Positions 35,641 to 48,022 of a stretch of 64,000 bases of DNA are shown here, one piece after another (the first letter of the stretch is position 1; each line of letters starts with the position of its first letter). Source of the stretch: Enoplolaimus lenunculus (taxonomy: Eukaryota; Nematoda; Enoplea; Enoplida; Thoracostomopsidae). The stretch lies in NCBI GenBank assembly GCA_030248215.1, contig JASANG010003737.1, forward strand, positions 124,001 to 188,000. Reading direction: 5' to 3'. A program made the translations under genes and the position numbers. The notes below the pieces were generated by a model. The model ran no database searches. It was not told the origin of the DNA and was given only the letters and a program-made list of their open reading frames with translations.

Positions 35641-38600
35641 TCAACTAGCGCCCTTAGCACGCCAATTCCAGAAATCGTCTTCGTAGTCTGTTTCTTTAGT
35701 TGTATCGCCTTCGAGCTTCACGTGGTCTAAACCCGATGTGCTAACCATTTCAGAAAGCTGAGTTTCTGGTAACTCCGGTTTCTTGATTCTGGAATCCAAC
35801 GACACTGAAGTTTGAGCAAGCTTTTCCTCGAGCTGATTTACTCGATTCCAATCTTGGCTAAACACAAACACAACAATAGTTAGAAAGCAACAAACATTCG
35901 GTATGTAATTCCAAAAACGATTAACTTATTATATTTTAAACCAAAATGTATACATTGTCCTTTCTATATTAAGTTACGGCGACCATACTATTAATTTAGC
36001 TCTAAAAACTGTGCTACATACAAGGGCATATTTACACTACATACAAGGGCATATTTACATTTGTTGATCAATTTCATCAATTTGACGTGCGATCAAAAAT
36101 TCTTCTTCGTCTTCTTCCACCAATGCTTCACTCACCTGCAAATCAGAATAATTCATAATAAACTTGGGTCACCAACGATACGTAATTTTGGAAATCGTTC
36201 AAACTAATCTTCATATATTTTCATGCAAACTTGTATTTTGAGATCTTGCTGTTGATTAATATATCAATACCACTTTGGTTAAAAACCGATTAGAGATGAT
36301 TTTAGATCTAAAGATAACCATGACAAGCTAAAAAAGCTAAACTATTTTCAACAATCAGCCTAGCTGACAATAAAAACTGAAAAGAAGGAACTGAAATAAA
36401 CTATAGCAAACGATGTCACACGTTTGAAAATTACGTTGCGTATTTTTGTTAACATTAATACTCTTATAGAATCATCAGGGTGCAACCGGAGATGAAAAAT
36501 ACCGGAGCCGGAGGTCAACAAAACTTGCCGGAGCTGGAGGTAAGGCGAAATTAGGTAGTAAAAATGATGGTTAATTAGTTAATTTTAGCCAATATCTGCA
36601 ATATGTTGTTAAGTTGTTTGGTTTTACATAACTTTCTGCGAAATTTTGGAAATTCTTTCTTAAAAACTGGAACAAAAGTAAACCGAAACCCGCTAAACAG
36701 ATAAATTATGCAAAATTTTACTACCGAAATTGCCGGAAACTCCGGCAAAAATTTTACCGGAGCCGGAGGCCTATTTTCTAACGGAGCCGGAGGCAGACGT
36801 CCGGTTGTGCCCTGAGAATCATGTAAAGAACACAAAAATGGTCAGCGAACATAATGGTCTTTTGTACACTATCATATCCAACAATACTGTAAACATAGTG
36901 AATCTGCAATTTGCACTGAAAACAAATTATAGTTGATATGAAAGGTAAGTATGTACCTGCTCCTCGTGTTGCACCTCCTTTTGAAATCGTGCCAGCTCTT
37001 CTTCCAGCTTATCTTTAACTTCAACCTTTCTGATCTGCAATATCAGATGCCTACGTTAGTTGGTACCACGATCCCATGTTCCCATTGCTAAATACTACCG
37101 CAATGATGTCTCGTTTAAATCCCGAGGCATATACCAATACAGCGTTCACAAGTATGAGTCTAAAGTACGCTCAGTGGCTGCGATAAACATGATAACTTGC
37201 AGGGCAGAATTTAAATAGGCTAGGTAACAACACGATAAGTAGAAGCTAAGGAAACTTCGAACGATACGGAAACTACGGAACAGCAATAATCTATGACTCA
37301 ACGCTATATTAAAATTCTAAACAATTGCTACCATGCTTACCCTTGCATCTTCTTGCGGATCGTCAAAAAATCCTTCAGGCAGAGCCTCCACCGTATTAGA
37401 TTTAGATTGGCTTGGTTTACTTAGGTTTTCGTTTTTCAGATCTGTAAATCGCAACATACGGCATGTAAGCTCAGTAAAGTTGAGTGACATATCACAATTA
37501 TTTCAAAATAAAACACTTACGCTAACTAAACTACACAGGTAATAGACGTGTAAACCAAAGCGAACAATGTTAAGTACATGTTTATTTATTCAATAGCATT
37601 ACATATTTATCTGTTAAAAGTGATATCCTTTCTGAGAAAGTGAATAGATGTGTGGGGATATAACCAACACCTGATGTTGACCATCAAACATTGACTCTGA
37701 GCGTTTGATGTGTTCTAACTGGAAAAGCTTCTAAAACCCATGGACAAACATTCCAAAAGAGGTTTGATATTTTACCTTCAACCACTAATATACCATGACC
37801 CGGCTATATAAGTCACATATTTTACGCCGCTAACCTAATTTTTCATCGTCGTCAGAATAAGAGCTATCACCCGATGATGATTGATACCCAGAAACAAGAC
37901 CACCAGTGGTATCGCTATTCGCAACTGTAGTTTTTGATACCTCACTATGAGGCTTTAGTTGCTTGACAGTTGAGCTCATAGGCACCGAAGAATCAAAGAA
38001 GTCACTTGGCAGACTGAAATTTTCGTTGGAAATATCTTCAATTCACACAGTTTCATTTTATTTATATAATCTTTAAAAACCTCTGGCCGTACTCCTGCTT
38101 GATCAGGTAGGCGTGAACGAACATTAAGAGTATTATTACACAAATTTACCAACTGACATTTAAAGTAAACAAAATTTTGTTCGGAATACGTACTTGACAT
38201 CAAAATTTGTTACGAGCGATAAAATTTTAAGCAGTTGATCCGCTACTTTAAAGAACACCGTTTTTAAAAAACTATGTATATTTCGTGTTAGGTATTAATA
38301 CAAACCTTGAATTATCGTTGAAAACAACCGAAGACTTTGTCTTGACGGAGGAACTGAGAGCTGAAACAGATATTCCGAAATAATATGTAAATAGCACACA
38401 GAAAACAATTACGCAAAACAAGCAGAAATTACTGAGCAAAACAACCGGATCAAAATCCATTACGATAAATCACAGAAAGCTACTTACACCTTACAACATA
38501 TTACCTATGTACCTAACATTAAACCAAAAATAAACCAAAGTTCAAAAATAAAAACAATCACAATTTAGGAACAGACTTTGTAACGCACAATTCTTTGAAC

Positions 38601-39297
38601 TTAAAAGTATCCAATCATTTGGTATCTTATTACTTATTAATAAAGATAATATACCTTGTCGTTTTGACACGTTTTGCCCAGACAACACTGTACCACTTTC
38701 AGCTTTGCGTTTCTCTGATTGACGCTTGATTGAATCAATCGGTTTACTGCTTGACGTGGAAGGTTGCGACTCAGCATGCGACTTTAACGCCAAAACTCGC
38801 TATAATGTAGTCAAAATTGGATAATAATAGAAACACAACAAGACCGCTAATATTATTAATGTGCAGTGGAAATTGAGACAAATTCTTCAGATTTAAAATC
38901 GAATAGTATGTGTCTCTATGTGCAACAATGCACAATAATTGATGCATAATTATTAAAAAAACTATTAACGACTGAGCTTTGTGTCAATGACGAGCATCGA
39001 GAAGAGTGGCCGAGATTTTATATCTGCTTCTTCTTCCAGGAAACACACAATTACATAGGTCCTTTTATAGCAGACTAATAAGAAACACTGCGTAATGTTA
39101 TGAACCACAGATACATATGTACATATACATTTATTTACCGATCTATGTTCTCGTCCGTTGACATGAGCGGTCCAAAATTTTGGATTTTTCACATGCGAGT
39201 TACATATAAGACAAATTAATTGACCAGTGGACGTTTGACGACATATTTTTTGATCGATTTTGACACCTCCGGCTTGGGACAATGGTTTTGCTATCAT
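35641..39297 (-). CDS. znf830: ZNF830 orthologue (CCDC16/OMCG1), C2H2 splicing-associated protein
   Basis: Nuclear protein. The known orthologue works with the XAB2 splicing complex and in DNA repair. Eight coding exons on the minus strand, all GT-AG and phase-compatible: 39297-39139, 38799-38655, 38360-38306, 38013-37835, 37441-37341, 37034-36957, 36135-36059, 35857-35641. Total 1,011 nt, 336 residues (human about 372). Family marks in order: a U1-like C2H2 finger, C29/C32/H45/H51 (CLICNSHVKNPKFWTAHVN); LPSDFFDSS; ALPEGFFDDPQEDAR; KLEEELARFQKEV; VSEALVEEDEEEF with RQIDEIDQQ; and the C-terminal FWNWRAKGAS. The frame is open upstream of the first ATG, so a further 5' exon with the usual basic N-terminus is possible. 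ATG 39297 is the conservative start. The gene contains a hAT MITE in the intron before exon 7. Confidence 0.93.
36476..36814. mobile_element. hAT-type MITE inside a ZNF830 intron, perfect 8-bp duplication
   Basis: It begins CAGGGTGCAACCGGAGATG and ends GACGTCCGGTTGTGCCCTG. The outer 14 bases are inverted repeats. Both flanks are AGAATCAT (36468-36475 and 36815-36822), a perfect 8-bp target duplication. GCCGGAGCCGGAGG words lie in both arms. It lies between the exons at 37034-36957 and 36135-36059. Confidence 0.9.
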
Positions 39298-40421
39298 TGT
39301 TTTAATGTACCACCTCTTTGAGGTGGGATTCAAATTTAAAAGTAAACGTTGCACGTTGATCAAAACTGTACGCTAAAAATATTTAGCAGTATACAATCAA
39401 ATCCTGACACCTGATTCCACAAATAATCAACATCCGATTTCCGTAGGTAGAAATACTGCCGGTGCTTCAGGCAAATTTCACGGCTCAATTGTCCCATTCT
39501 TTACAATAATCCGTTGTTCAGCGAGTTTGTTTGCAGGTGTTTTTGATTATCGCCCAGCAGATATATACGTACAAAACAGAATGCATCCTTTGGTGAAAAA
39601 ACCGAAGCAGGAGCTCAACAAAGGTTGCCGGAGCCGAAAGTAAATATGGTAGTAAAAATATGAAATAGAATTTGTTCACTTTTACGACATCAATTTTGCT
39701 TTTCTCGCAAGACGGAAAGGTGCAGGTGTACAGTTAACACTATAAGATGTTGACTGCGGCTGATTTTTTGTGCTTATACAGCCGGGACAGTTTTGAAACC
39801 CAGTTTTTGCTTGGACAACAGAACAATTTTAAAGCTTATATTTCAGCTCTGAATGCTTCTAAGCATACGTATATTTTTGCTTCAACAACGATACAGCCGA
39901 GACAGCTTCGAATCGAAAGCAATATACATTTTATGAGATAGCGGGACAATCGTGATTTTCCTAGCCTTAATAACTTTGCTGCAGCGCTCAAAATATATAA
40001 ATTGAAAACCCCTTAACCGAAGCTTAGATCTAAGCCTAACTGAAACGCAAGCCTTACACTTAGCCAAACTGTAAATGAAATTATCCAGGTTTGGCCAGGA
40101 ATAAACATAGAGTTGCAAGCGGTCCCAGAGCATAAATACGTTTTAATCTGTCTCGGTGTCAGAAAACGGGCTACGAACTGCCCAATTTGTCTGCAGATAC
40201 ATGTTTCGGGGCTGTCCAGGAAAATACAACTTTCGAATCCGTCCGACCAAAAGCATATGTTTCGAAGCTGTACTGGCAGTCCCAGCAACAATATACGCAT
40301 ATATAGAATAGATATGTCGTTTATATTTCAATTCACGATAATATAATTCTAATTTAAGCGGTACCATACGAACAGGAGCAAGCGCAAATGTATTTATGAC
40401 AGCGGTAACAGCGTAAAAGTA
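39298..40421. other. Upstream of ZNF830, no gene recognised
   Basis: The ZNF830 promoter region, then AT-rich DNA. A short CCGGAGCCG-family fragment lies at about 39597-39660. Two similar phrases with AGCCGGGACAGTTTTGAAAC and AGCCGAGACAGCTTCGAATC lie at about 39779 and 39896. Confidence 0.4.
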
Positions 40422-40629
40422 CACTGCAAAAAATGTTGAGTCAAATTGACTCGCTCTGAAATAGGCTCTACGGGACTACACCAACTGAGTCAAATTCGAC
40501 GCCGCCAGAGTCAAATTAGACCCACTGAATCGCACGTTTGACTCTGGTGGAGTCGAATTTGACTCAGTTTGCGTAGTCCCGTAGAGCCTATTTCGGACAG
40601 AGTCAATTTGACTCACATTTTTTGCAGTG
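40422..40629. mobile_element. Near-complete palindromic MITE flanked by TA
   Basis: It begins CACTGCAAAAAATG and ends CATTTTTTGCAGTG, perfect inverted ends of 14 bases. TA dinucleotides flank both sides (40420-40421 and 40630-40631). Inside, GAGTCAAATTGACTC, GGCTCTACGGGACTAC and CTGAGTCAAATTCGAC are mirrored by their complements around a short centre near 40520, so nearly all 208 bp can fold into one hairpin. This suits a Tc1/mariner-type non-autonomous element. The right half of a second copy lies at 59252-59333. Confidence 0.88.
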
Positions 40630-40631
40630 TA

Positions 40632-41485
40632 TACTTCTTAAGCCTACTTACACCAAAGCCTCAGCGTATAAATAAACATATCCCAAAGTCTAAGCAAAAA
40701 CTTCAATCTAACGGTAAGCTTAATTTCCGCTGAAAATTGATCAACCTTCATAAGAGGCACCGCTATAAATGAATAAAATCCGAAAGTCGAAAAGGGAATT
40801 TTTGCGTCGTGAATTATCTATTAATTCTGCATTTAACCCGTTTAAACTTAGGTTATAGGTTACTAATCCACTAGCTGCAGTGTTAAACAGCCATAGGTCA
40901 ATTTATCGCCTCTGGCGCTTCCCGGTACTCTGTGGTTTCCACTGTTAAAGCTTCCAAAATTGCCATAAAGTAACAAACAAAAACCAAAGCCTATGCAAAA
41001 AAAATGTCGTCTAAAATGTAATCCTAAGTACTCTTTTACAGATCCACCAGAAACCGGGAGGGATCTCCCTAAATGTAACATGAACCGATGTTCCGATATC
41101 AAAATTTTTGCCGATACCAATTTTTATTTTGAAAATCTGTCGATTCTAACTAGTACACAATAAAATGGCACTACTGAAACTGTTGGAATCTCTGGCAAAG
41201 ACTGTGGCAAAGTCGGTGTTACAGCGTATTTTTCCGCGGGAAAGCGGAAACATTACGCTAGCGTAGTATTTTCCCCAGAAAACCACGTAGAAATGACATC
41301 CCGCCCCGCAAGATTTCCTTTCGGAATACTTGTGCTAACGTTATATTTTTGCATTACAAAGTTTCGCTGCATGCTGCAAAAATTTTTATGTATAAATAAA
41401 ATACCCCAGCCACTCTGTTGTGTTTTGGCGATTGTAGATTGATATGCAAACAGCTGTACAATAAAAAAGTGGTTTATCTCAAGGA
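40632..41485. other. Intergenic, GCCGAT-family fragment
   Basis: Mostly AT-rich. About 41085-41160 resembles the end of a GCCGAT-family element (AACCGATGTTCCGATATCA, TTTTTGCCGATACCAA). No gene was recognised. Confidence 0.4.
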
Positions 41486-41576
41486 TTGGTTGAGCGTTTT
41501 AACCAAACGTTACAACAGTTACTGTTTAAAAAATCTTCCAGGGCATGGAGCGACAGCCTGTTGTTTCAACCACCAC
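41475..41576 (+). pseudogene. Retroelement integrase fragment
   Basis: The frame reads GLVERFNQTLQQLLFKKSS, then RAWSDSLLF. GLVERFNQTLQ is the conserved helix at the end of the integrase core of LTR retrotransposons of the Ty3/gypsy type, including the third catalytic residue neighbourhood (Glu). Only about 34 residues of integrase-like sequence are present, and no reverse transcriptase, protease or LTR is visible nearby. It is a short degraded remnant. Confidence 0.65.
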
Positions 41577-41646
41577 AGATTATGCGGCAAGTAAATGCAC
41601 GTGACACCTTGGCGTTAATGATTATCCGCGCTTTCACAAAGGATTG

Positions 41647-41770
41647 GAAGTCAAAGCATTGCAGCCCCCCACAGATGGTAGGGTAGTACCTATCAAGGAC
41701 AACGAAAATTGCTACTTCAGGGCCATACCTCATGCGGCCAATGTTACTTTTAGGGCTGTAACAGTAGACT
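41647..41770 (+). pseudogene. OTU-protease-like fragment from a mobile element
   Basis: In a frame different from the integrase remnant, LQPPTDGRVVPIKDNENCYF followed by RAIPHA resembles the start of OTU cysteine-protease domains (consensus D-G-N-C-L/F-F-R). Asp and the nucleophile Cys are kept, but the Gly and the spacing are altered (DNENC). The preceding PPTDGR phrase is typical of OTU domains in animal transposons. The His part of the active site is not recognised. Confidence 0.45.
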
Positions 41771-43471
41771 ATAGCGTATCCCTAAGCCTAAGCAAAAACG
41801 TAGTCTGGAATGCAAGCCTATTCCTTTACTTAGGAGTGGCGCGATTTTTGACGTGCTTTACATGTCTACCATATAGATTGACTTTACCAACTAAAGGTGA
41901 GCGAATTATGATCGGATGAATTGACGGGAAGCTGCAGTTTTCTACACAGTCACGCTATAGCTAAAACTTTTTTCAACTAAGGCCGACAATTATAGGGCAA
42001 CATACTACTATTTTCGGCAGAGAAACATTCGCCGAAACTACACCATATTAGGCATGCTTACCACTGACCATTCGAAAACTTAACGACCTTTCATCACATG
42101 ATGCGCTCATTCTACGAAACACTGCAATATTACAACTTTAATAGTAATTTATAATTACAATACAAAGCAAACACAGACACGAAAAAAACTAGGCGCTTAA
42201 TAAAGAGACCAGCAGGCAGTGCAAATGAGTATCAAACTCAAATTATAAGTTATATTTTGCTGCATTTCATTGTTAACTACTCAGCGGTTTGTAGAACAAC
42301 CACTCAAGCATTCCTTGCGAAAAATGGTCAGTCAAATTGAATAACTGACAGGGTGCAACCGGAGATGAAAAATATTGGAGCCGCAGATCAACGAAAATTG
42401 CCGGAGCCGAAGGTGAGGCGAAATTTGGTAGTAGAAATGATTCTGCAATATATTGCGAAGTTGTTTGGTTTTACGCTAATTTTCTGCGAAATTTCGGAAA
42501 ATTTTTTCCTGAAAATTGTGACAAAAGTAAAACAAAACGCGCTAAACAGATTAATTTTGCAACATTATTGAAATTTTACTGTTGAAATTAAAGAAACCTA
42601 GGGCAAAAATTCTACCGGAGCCCGATTTTCTGCCAGAGCCGAAGCCGGAGGCAGACCATACCTTATGCGGGATTCGCGTTATGGCCGGGCAGGCGGGTAG
42701 CGGTATGTCCCTTGCTGATTAGACGTCAACGTTAAAAAATGGGCTGTCATATATGTCCAACAGACAAAACTCGAATGCTATATGACATTGACTTAACAAA
42801 CTACCGCTCTCAGATCAATGTGTACAAGAGTCTGTATATTATCTGATACTAAGGGACATTTATGCGAATAACATAATTGATATTAAAAAAATTGCAACGG
42901 ATATCATATTTAGCGGGACAGTGTAATCTTCGTGCGATAATATGGAAACTCGAACGGACGGTAGAGACACAGATGTCCTTTCAACTACCAAATACACGTC
43001 TGCAAATTCGTTTCCGACACAAAATCGCTTAAAAAACAGTGTCCATTATCGAATATTCAAATTCTAGTATCATATGATATTCAACAGGACAATTTGGGTA
43101 CGTTACCTCAAGTTGCTTACAATTTTTGAAAATATATATCATACGATATTCCAACACAATACGTCGAATATTGTATGATATTCAAGGACAAAGGGTGACC
43201 TGCACGATAGCAGACAAAACGTTACCCAATAAGCCAATAGGGATAAAAGATATCTTAAGCTGCCCCGGTTATAACGTGAACCCCACATTAACATGCCCAA
43301 CTTCTGTCAAATAACATTCCGACAAAAATGAACAAACGGTGTTCTGTAGTGCTGATGCCGATACTCCTGAAAAGTGCCAATTATTACCGATACCGATTAA
43401 TCGATACATCCCTACCTTATAGTGGTTTCCTTATGTTTACCGCATGATATATGCCCCGTATAGAACACTTA
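41771..43471. other. Intergenic MITE fragments
   Basis: A CCGGAGCCGGAGGT-family copy lies at about 42349-42660 (start CAGGGTGCAACCGGAGATG, right end eroded to GGCAGACCATACCTTATG). A GCCGAT-family end lies at about 43345-43415, closing ATCGATACATCCCTA. Between about 43070 and 43200 short phrases with TATCATACGATATTC recur. No gene was recognised. Confidence 0.5.
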
Positions 43472-45932
43472 TCATTCAAGAAAGTGAACTCCGTCGTTGG
43501 TCATAAAACAGTCTTCATCAAGCATTGCAGGATCTAGCTCACCCTCTTCGAGCTCACGTGTAGGTCGAAATTTCAAATCAGATTTGACATCATCAATGGC
43601 TGATAAACTACTTACAGTATCCCATGTTTGTTTTTCCTCGCGGTGTTGATGGAAAGAACGCATCCTTATTGGAATCTGTATGTTGACACCTCCATGCGTA
43701 CGACTGTGTATGTAATCTTGATTTTGGTGCGAGAATCTTGCTTGGTTTTCGATCTCTAACCCATGGACATTCTTGGAGGGATCGTAAATTCCGAACTCAG
43801 TCACGAATCTGTGCCCCAGCGGTACGCCTGCCCCTGAATTCTGCCGACCGCAAACGCTCTCAATATGCTTTTTGAGGGCATATTTCGAACAAAAATCCTG
43901 CCCACAGTGTTGACACACAAAATCGCCCAGTCGCGTGTGCCGCAGCACATGCTGCTCGAGGTATTGTGATTTAATGAAAATTTTGTCACAAATCGGGCAT
44001 TTAAATTCCGCCGACTGTAAATGATACGCGTGTATATGATCTCGAACTCGCTGTCGGGTCGCAAATTCCATACCGCAAAAATCGCACATTACCCGAAGCG
44101 AAGGATCGTGAATTACAACGTGACACTGCAACTCTTGATCATTATGAAACGTTTTTCCACAATAAGGACATACCTTGTTTCGTTCACCACGATGAATCCG
44201 TCGTTCGTGTTGCTCTAACGCTTGTGGCCATCGTGTTTTGAAGGAACAAATCGCACACTCAACCAGCGGTACCTGATGCTCACGTTCTTGGTGCACATTG
44301 ACATCGGCTTTTGACACAAAATGTTGTTGACAAATACGGCACTTATAGCGACGTTCTTGATGCGCTTCCGAACTATGAATCAACAGCGCTTCTTCAGACG
44401 AAAACAGTCCACCACAATGCTTACAGATTACCGTTGATTTGGCAACTTCCGGATGACATCGACGAATATGATTAGTGAGTGAATTGATGTCATACAGAGG
44501 CCATTCGCACACTGGACACGCGACTGTACGTTTTTGTTCGTGTACACGAGCGGTATGAATTGCCAGTACGGACTGATTTGCAAACGGAAGACCGCACGCG
44601 TCACACTGAAGCCATCCAGCATCGACAAATTCAACCGAATGTACGTATAAATGACGCTCAAGACGCTTGCGTGTTGTATACGTCCAATGGCAAGACGCAC
44701 ATGGGAACTCCTTTGCACGCATCGATGTCGTAGCTGCGGTTGACGACGGCCAAACACGACCAGGACGTGTTGACTGACTACCGGGCTTAGATCCTACTGT
44801 AGACGCCATACGCCGACGCGCTGCCAAGCGGCGGCGTGCAGTGTGCCGCCTTGCAGTCGTCGATCGTGGTTTTTTGACTGCGCTGCAAACAGCGGAACTG
44901 GGTTCACCGTGGTCGTAATTATTTTCATCATCTTCGCTATTATTATCATCATCACCGCAAGACTCATCGACTTCTCGATAGTCCGTATTATCTGATACAT
45001 TTCTCTCGGTTGTATAATAATCAATGTTCTCAAAACAATCATCTTCATCAAATTCGCTGTCATCACTATAATCTCCGTATCCGTCATAGTCTGCTCTAGT
45101 ATTCGTGTCTTCCCTACTGCAATTTTCGGCAGCCTCATCTGCTTTCTGTTTGCTACTGATAGGCTGGACATGGCTCTCAGCAACCTTATCGCCGACGAGA
45201 TATTTTTTCTCAAGATCGCTCTTCATGACTTTATCGTCTCTGTCGCTACAAACTAGGCTCGTATCTGAACATTTTTCATCGTTTGCGGAGCTCTTTCCGT
45301 TTCTGTAATCGACACAATTGCTATTTTCGTATAGTTCAAATTCCCTTTTAATATTTGCATTACTAACCAAAAGATCATTATCAGCAAGCGCTTCACGCAA
45401 TTCGAGCTCAAATTCAGTCAAACTCCGTTGCATTTGTCGCTCGTTATCTGTCTTGTGAGTTTTAGGCTGATCACACTGAGAATTAGTTCGATTACCACTT
45501 GTGTTTGCTACGCTGCTAACAGCCAGCAATGGATGTTTTGACTTAGAAGAGTTAGTGCTGCTAGAACTGCTAGTTCTTTTATTGCATCTTTTCGAAGCGA
45601 CAGCTGTCTTAGTAGCGGGGTATGCAGTTGTGGCGGCGCTATCAGCAAATCTTCTATTGCCGCACTCACTTCTGCAAATCGTTGTTGACTGATGTGTTTC
45701 TATAAATAGCTATAACACACAAGCAAATATTAATGTGCACAACTACTTGCAACGAGACAAAATCGGGACTCTCGCTATGACGCTACCAACCACGGGCAGT
45801 CAAAAAGAATGTATTTAACACCGTTTTATTAGATCAAGCAAGGGCGCAAGCCTAAAGTAATGCACAGCTATGATGTATGACAAACTAAATTTTTAAAGTA
45901 ACAACAACTGATTAGTTGCTTACCAATCTCAT
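43472..45932 (-). CDS. C2H2 zinc-finger protein with ten fingers and an acidic N-terminal region
   Basis: Probable nuclear DNA-binding protein. The main exon reads to the stop at 43472 and is open back to 45709. Numbering from position 45529, it has an acidic stretch (about 148-207, rich in D/E), a basic nuclear-localisation-like segment (about 219-241, RRHTARRRLAARRR) and ten fingers (275-297, 309-330, 338-359, 369-390, 397-418, 425-446, 454-474, 482-503, 511-531, 539-560). The tenth is C2HC (HIESVC). Linkers are irregular, not TGEKP, so the fingers probably do not all bind DNA as one array. The C-terminus is acidic (ELEEGELDP). The first in-frame ATG inside the exon is 45433. A better start may be a 9-nt exon, ATGAGATTG (45932-45924) before GTAAGC, joined in phase to 45688 after CATCAG, giving 741 residues. 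That start is inference. No specific orthologue was recognised. Confidence 0.82.
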
Positions 45933-46548
45933 CCAGGGATGGGTGGTCTCTGTCTCGGACTCGCCTCGGTCCCGGCAAGTCTCAGAACTTGGCCGGTCTC
46001 GGTTTCGGACTCGCTTATCGTGAGTCTCGGTGGTTTGCAAATCGAAACCAAACAAGTGAAAAAGAAATAAACAATTTTGCTATTAGCTGAGCTAGTTTGA
46101 GTTGATGAAGACGCGGCAATGTTTTGCTCGTGTTTTAGACTAAATGTATATGGGTGAACCACCTAAAATTGGGTACTTGTTTTCTTTATTCAACACCATG
46201 ACTGCATAAATAAAGTCGCAAGTTCCCTAGTGCCACTATTACCTAAAACATTACTTGGAGATCAACTCTGCACTCGACACGGAATTGTAATTTTTCGCCT
46301 GTTATAACCTATATATACTACATATTTTATTCAGTTTTACAATAACCGGTGCTTATAGAGCTCTCCGATTCCAATTTCGGAATAAACTACCTGTTCCGAC
46401 ACCGGTATAATTTAGTTTAGCTTTGCACCCAACAACTTAGGTATTACGTAGCAAAATAAATTGGATAAACTTCCGCGACATTCGTTACGAAATAGTAATT
46501 ATATAAATATATACTAAATATTGCGAATTTTTGCGAGAATACAATAAG
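45933..46548. other. Intergenic, GAGACCGAG-family fragment
   Basis: About 45938-46045 carries GGTCTCTGTCTCGGACTCG and GTGAGTCTCGGTGGTTTGC, matching ends of the family at 3.8-4.4 kb. The rest is AT-rich and unassigned. Confidence 0.45.
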
Positions 46549-47015
46549 CGTGGTGCTACCGTATCGCAAAAAACCAGATACCGGAACCGGATCTGGATAG
46601 TGGTTTTTACCAGAACCGGACGTTAACCGGATATATAGTGTGTTTTTAAAATAAATCAATTTTTAACACGTTACTGCGTCAGTAACTGTTTATTTATCTT
46701 TAGTAAACGAAATATTGCGTTTATATAAAGAACGTGTCCTAATATTTGAAAATATTTGTGTGAAGCTGCAAATAATCTGTTTGTTTTGATAATAAAATCC
46801 GAATCTTTGTCTTAACCATATGCCAAAAATACTGCTTTAAACCAATACTGTATACTTGCATGTAATGGGACTGAAAACATAACATCTCGCAACATAATTT
46901 GCAATAATTTAAGATTTACGAAATCATCACCGAAATCCAGTAGGTTTATACCGGATACCGGATGCGGGTTTTTTACCGGATAGTATACAGGAGCCGGATA
47001 TCCGGTCGCACCCTG
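46549..47015. mobile_element. hAT-type MITE, CCGGATATCCGG family, perfect 8-bp duplication
   Basis: Flanks are ACAATAAG on both sides (46541-46548 and 47016-47023). The right end is CCGGATATCCGGTCGCACCCTG-like (last bases CGCACCCTG), and the left end CGTGGTGCTACCG is a decayed match. CCGGATA and ACCGGA words crowd both arms. The interior of about 300 bp is AT-rich and non-coding. A GCCGAT-family element begins directly to the right (about 47027-47180). Confidence 0.85.
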
Positions 47016-47023
47016 ACAATAAG

Positions 47024-48022
47024 GGTGTGCCGATTAATCGGCACTTTTGGTTAATATCGGCATCGGCACTGCAAAAAATGTATTCTAGGACTGCGCCGAT
47101 TAACCGGTACTGGCATCGGTAATAATCGGCACTTTTTCTGAGTATCGCCATTGGCGCTGCAAAAAAATTGCCGATACTTTTGGTCTTGGCGTTATATCAG
47201 TGCTGATCAGGGAAACTATTATTTCTGTTGCGTTTGTGCTTGAAAAAATCAACCGAGATGAACCGTTCTCATAATACAATCGTTAATGGTGGTTAGAGTT
47301 CATTCGGGTCCGGGTTTTCACAACAAATCATTCCGGATCCGTGTATTACAAAAATATCCGAAATAAAATAAGTTAGTGATTTTAACATCCCACGCCTACA
47401 TTCTAAATAGTAACTGTATCGTACCTAAATTAAATAGGTTAATGAATTTATCAGATATAAAGTTGCCCAACTAACGCTAATTGCGTTAAATACATTGCAA
47501 ACAAAACACCCCCAACATGTTTCTTGAGACAACTATCGTAAGTCGTATGTAAAAGCAACTCCGGAAGGAAAAAGTTAATCAATAGGCTTTATCTTGGATT
47601 CGGTGTCACCTTGCGGCATCTCCCAATCCTTTGCCGATAACTATTATCTCTTTTAGTTGCAACTCATTAAACGAATCTCCATAGTCTTTTACCTGTAAAA
47701 GTTTTGAAAACGATATCATGTATATATTTATAGAGTATTATTTTTGCAGCCTATAAAAACTTGACCCTAATTTCGCATTTTTCGAAGCTAAAAATTTCTA
47801 TTTCTTGTTAAATCATCGTATTTCTGAAAATTTTTACGTTACGTAAATCTACGATGTCAAAAACCTATCAAGCTTCAGCTGAATATATCGATCTTGAAAT
47901 AGCTCTTAACCGAAAATAACTGTTCTTGACAGTATTTACCTTAGCTTTAGCTCCTTAATTTCTTTGGAAATGCAGTAGTAACAAAGTGCGTGGTATTTTT
48001 ACATGTAAAAACCAGTTTTATG
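47024..48022. other. Intergenic stretch with GCCGAT-family repeat
   Basis: About 47030-47180 holds TGCCGATTAATCGGCAC words. On the minus strand a short exon-like frame (47692-47606) follows a good acceptor, TTTTACAG. It reads 28 codons ending KGLGDAAR before TGA, but no upstream partner with matching phase was found. Confidence 0.35.

Noticed and set aside
47606-47692. 28-codon minus-strand terminal exon after TTTTACAG
   Set aside because: It has a good acceptor and a stop, but no upstream exon with a compatible phase could be identified.
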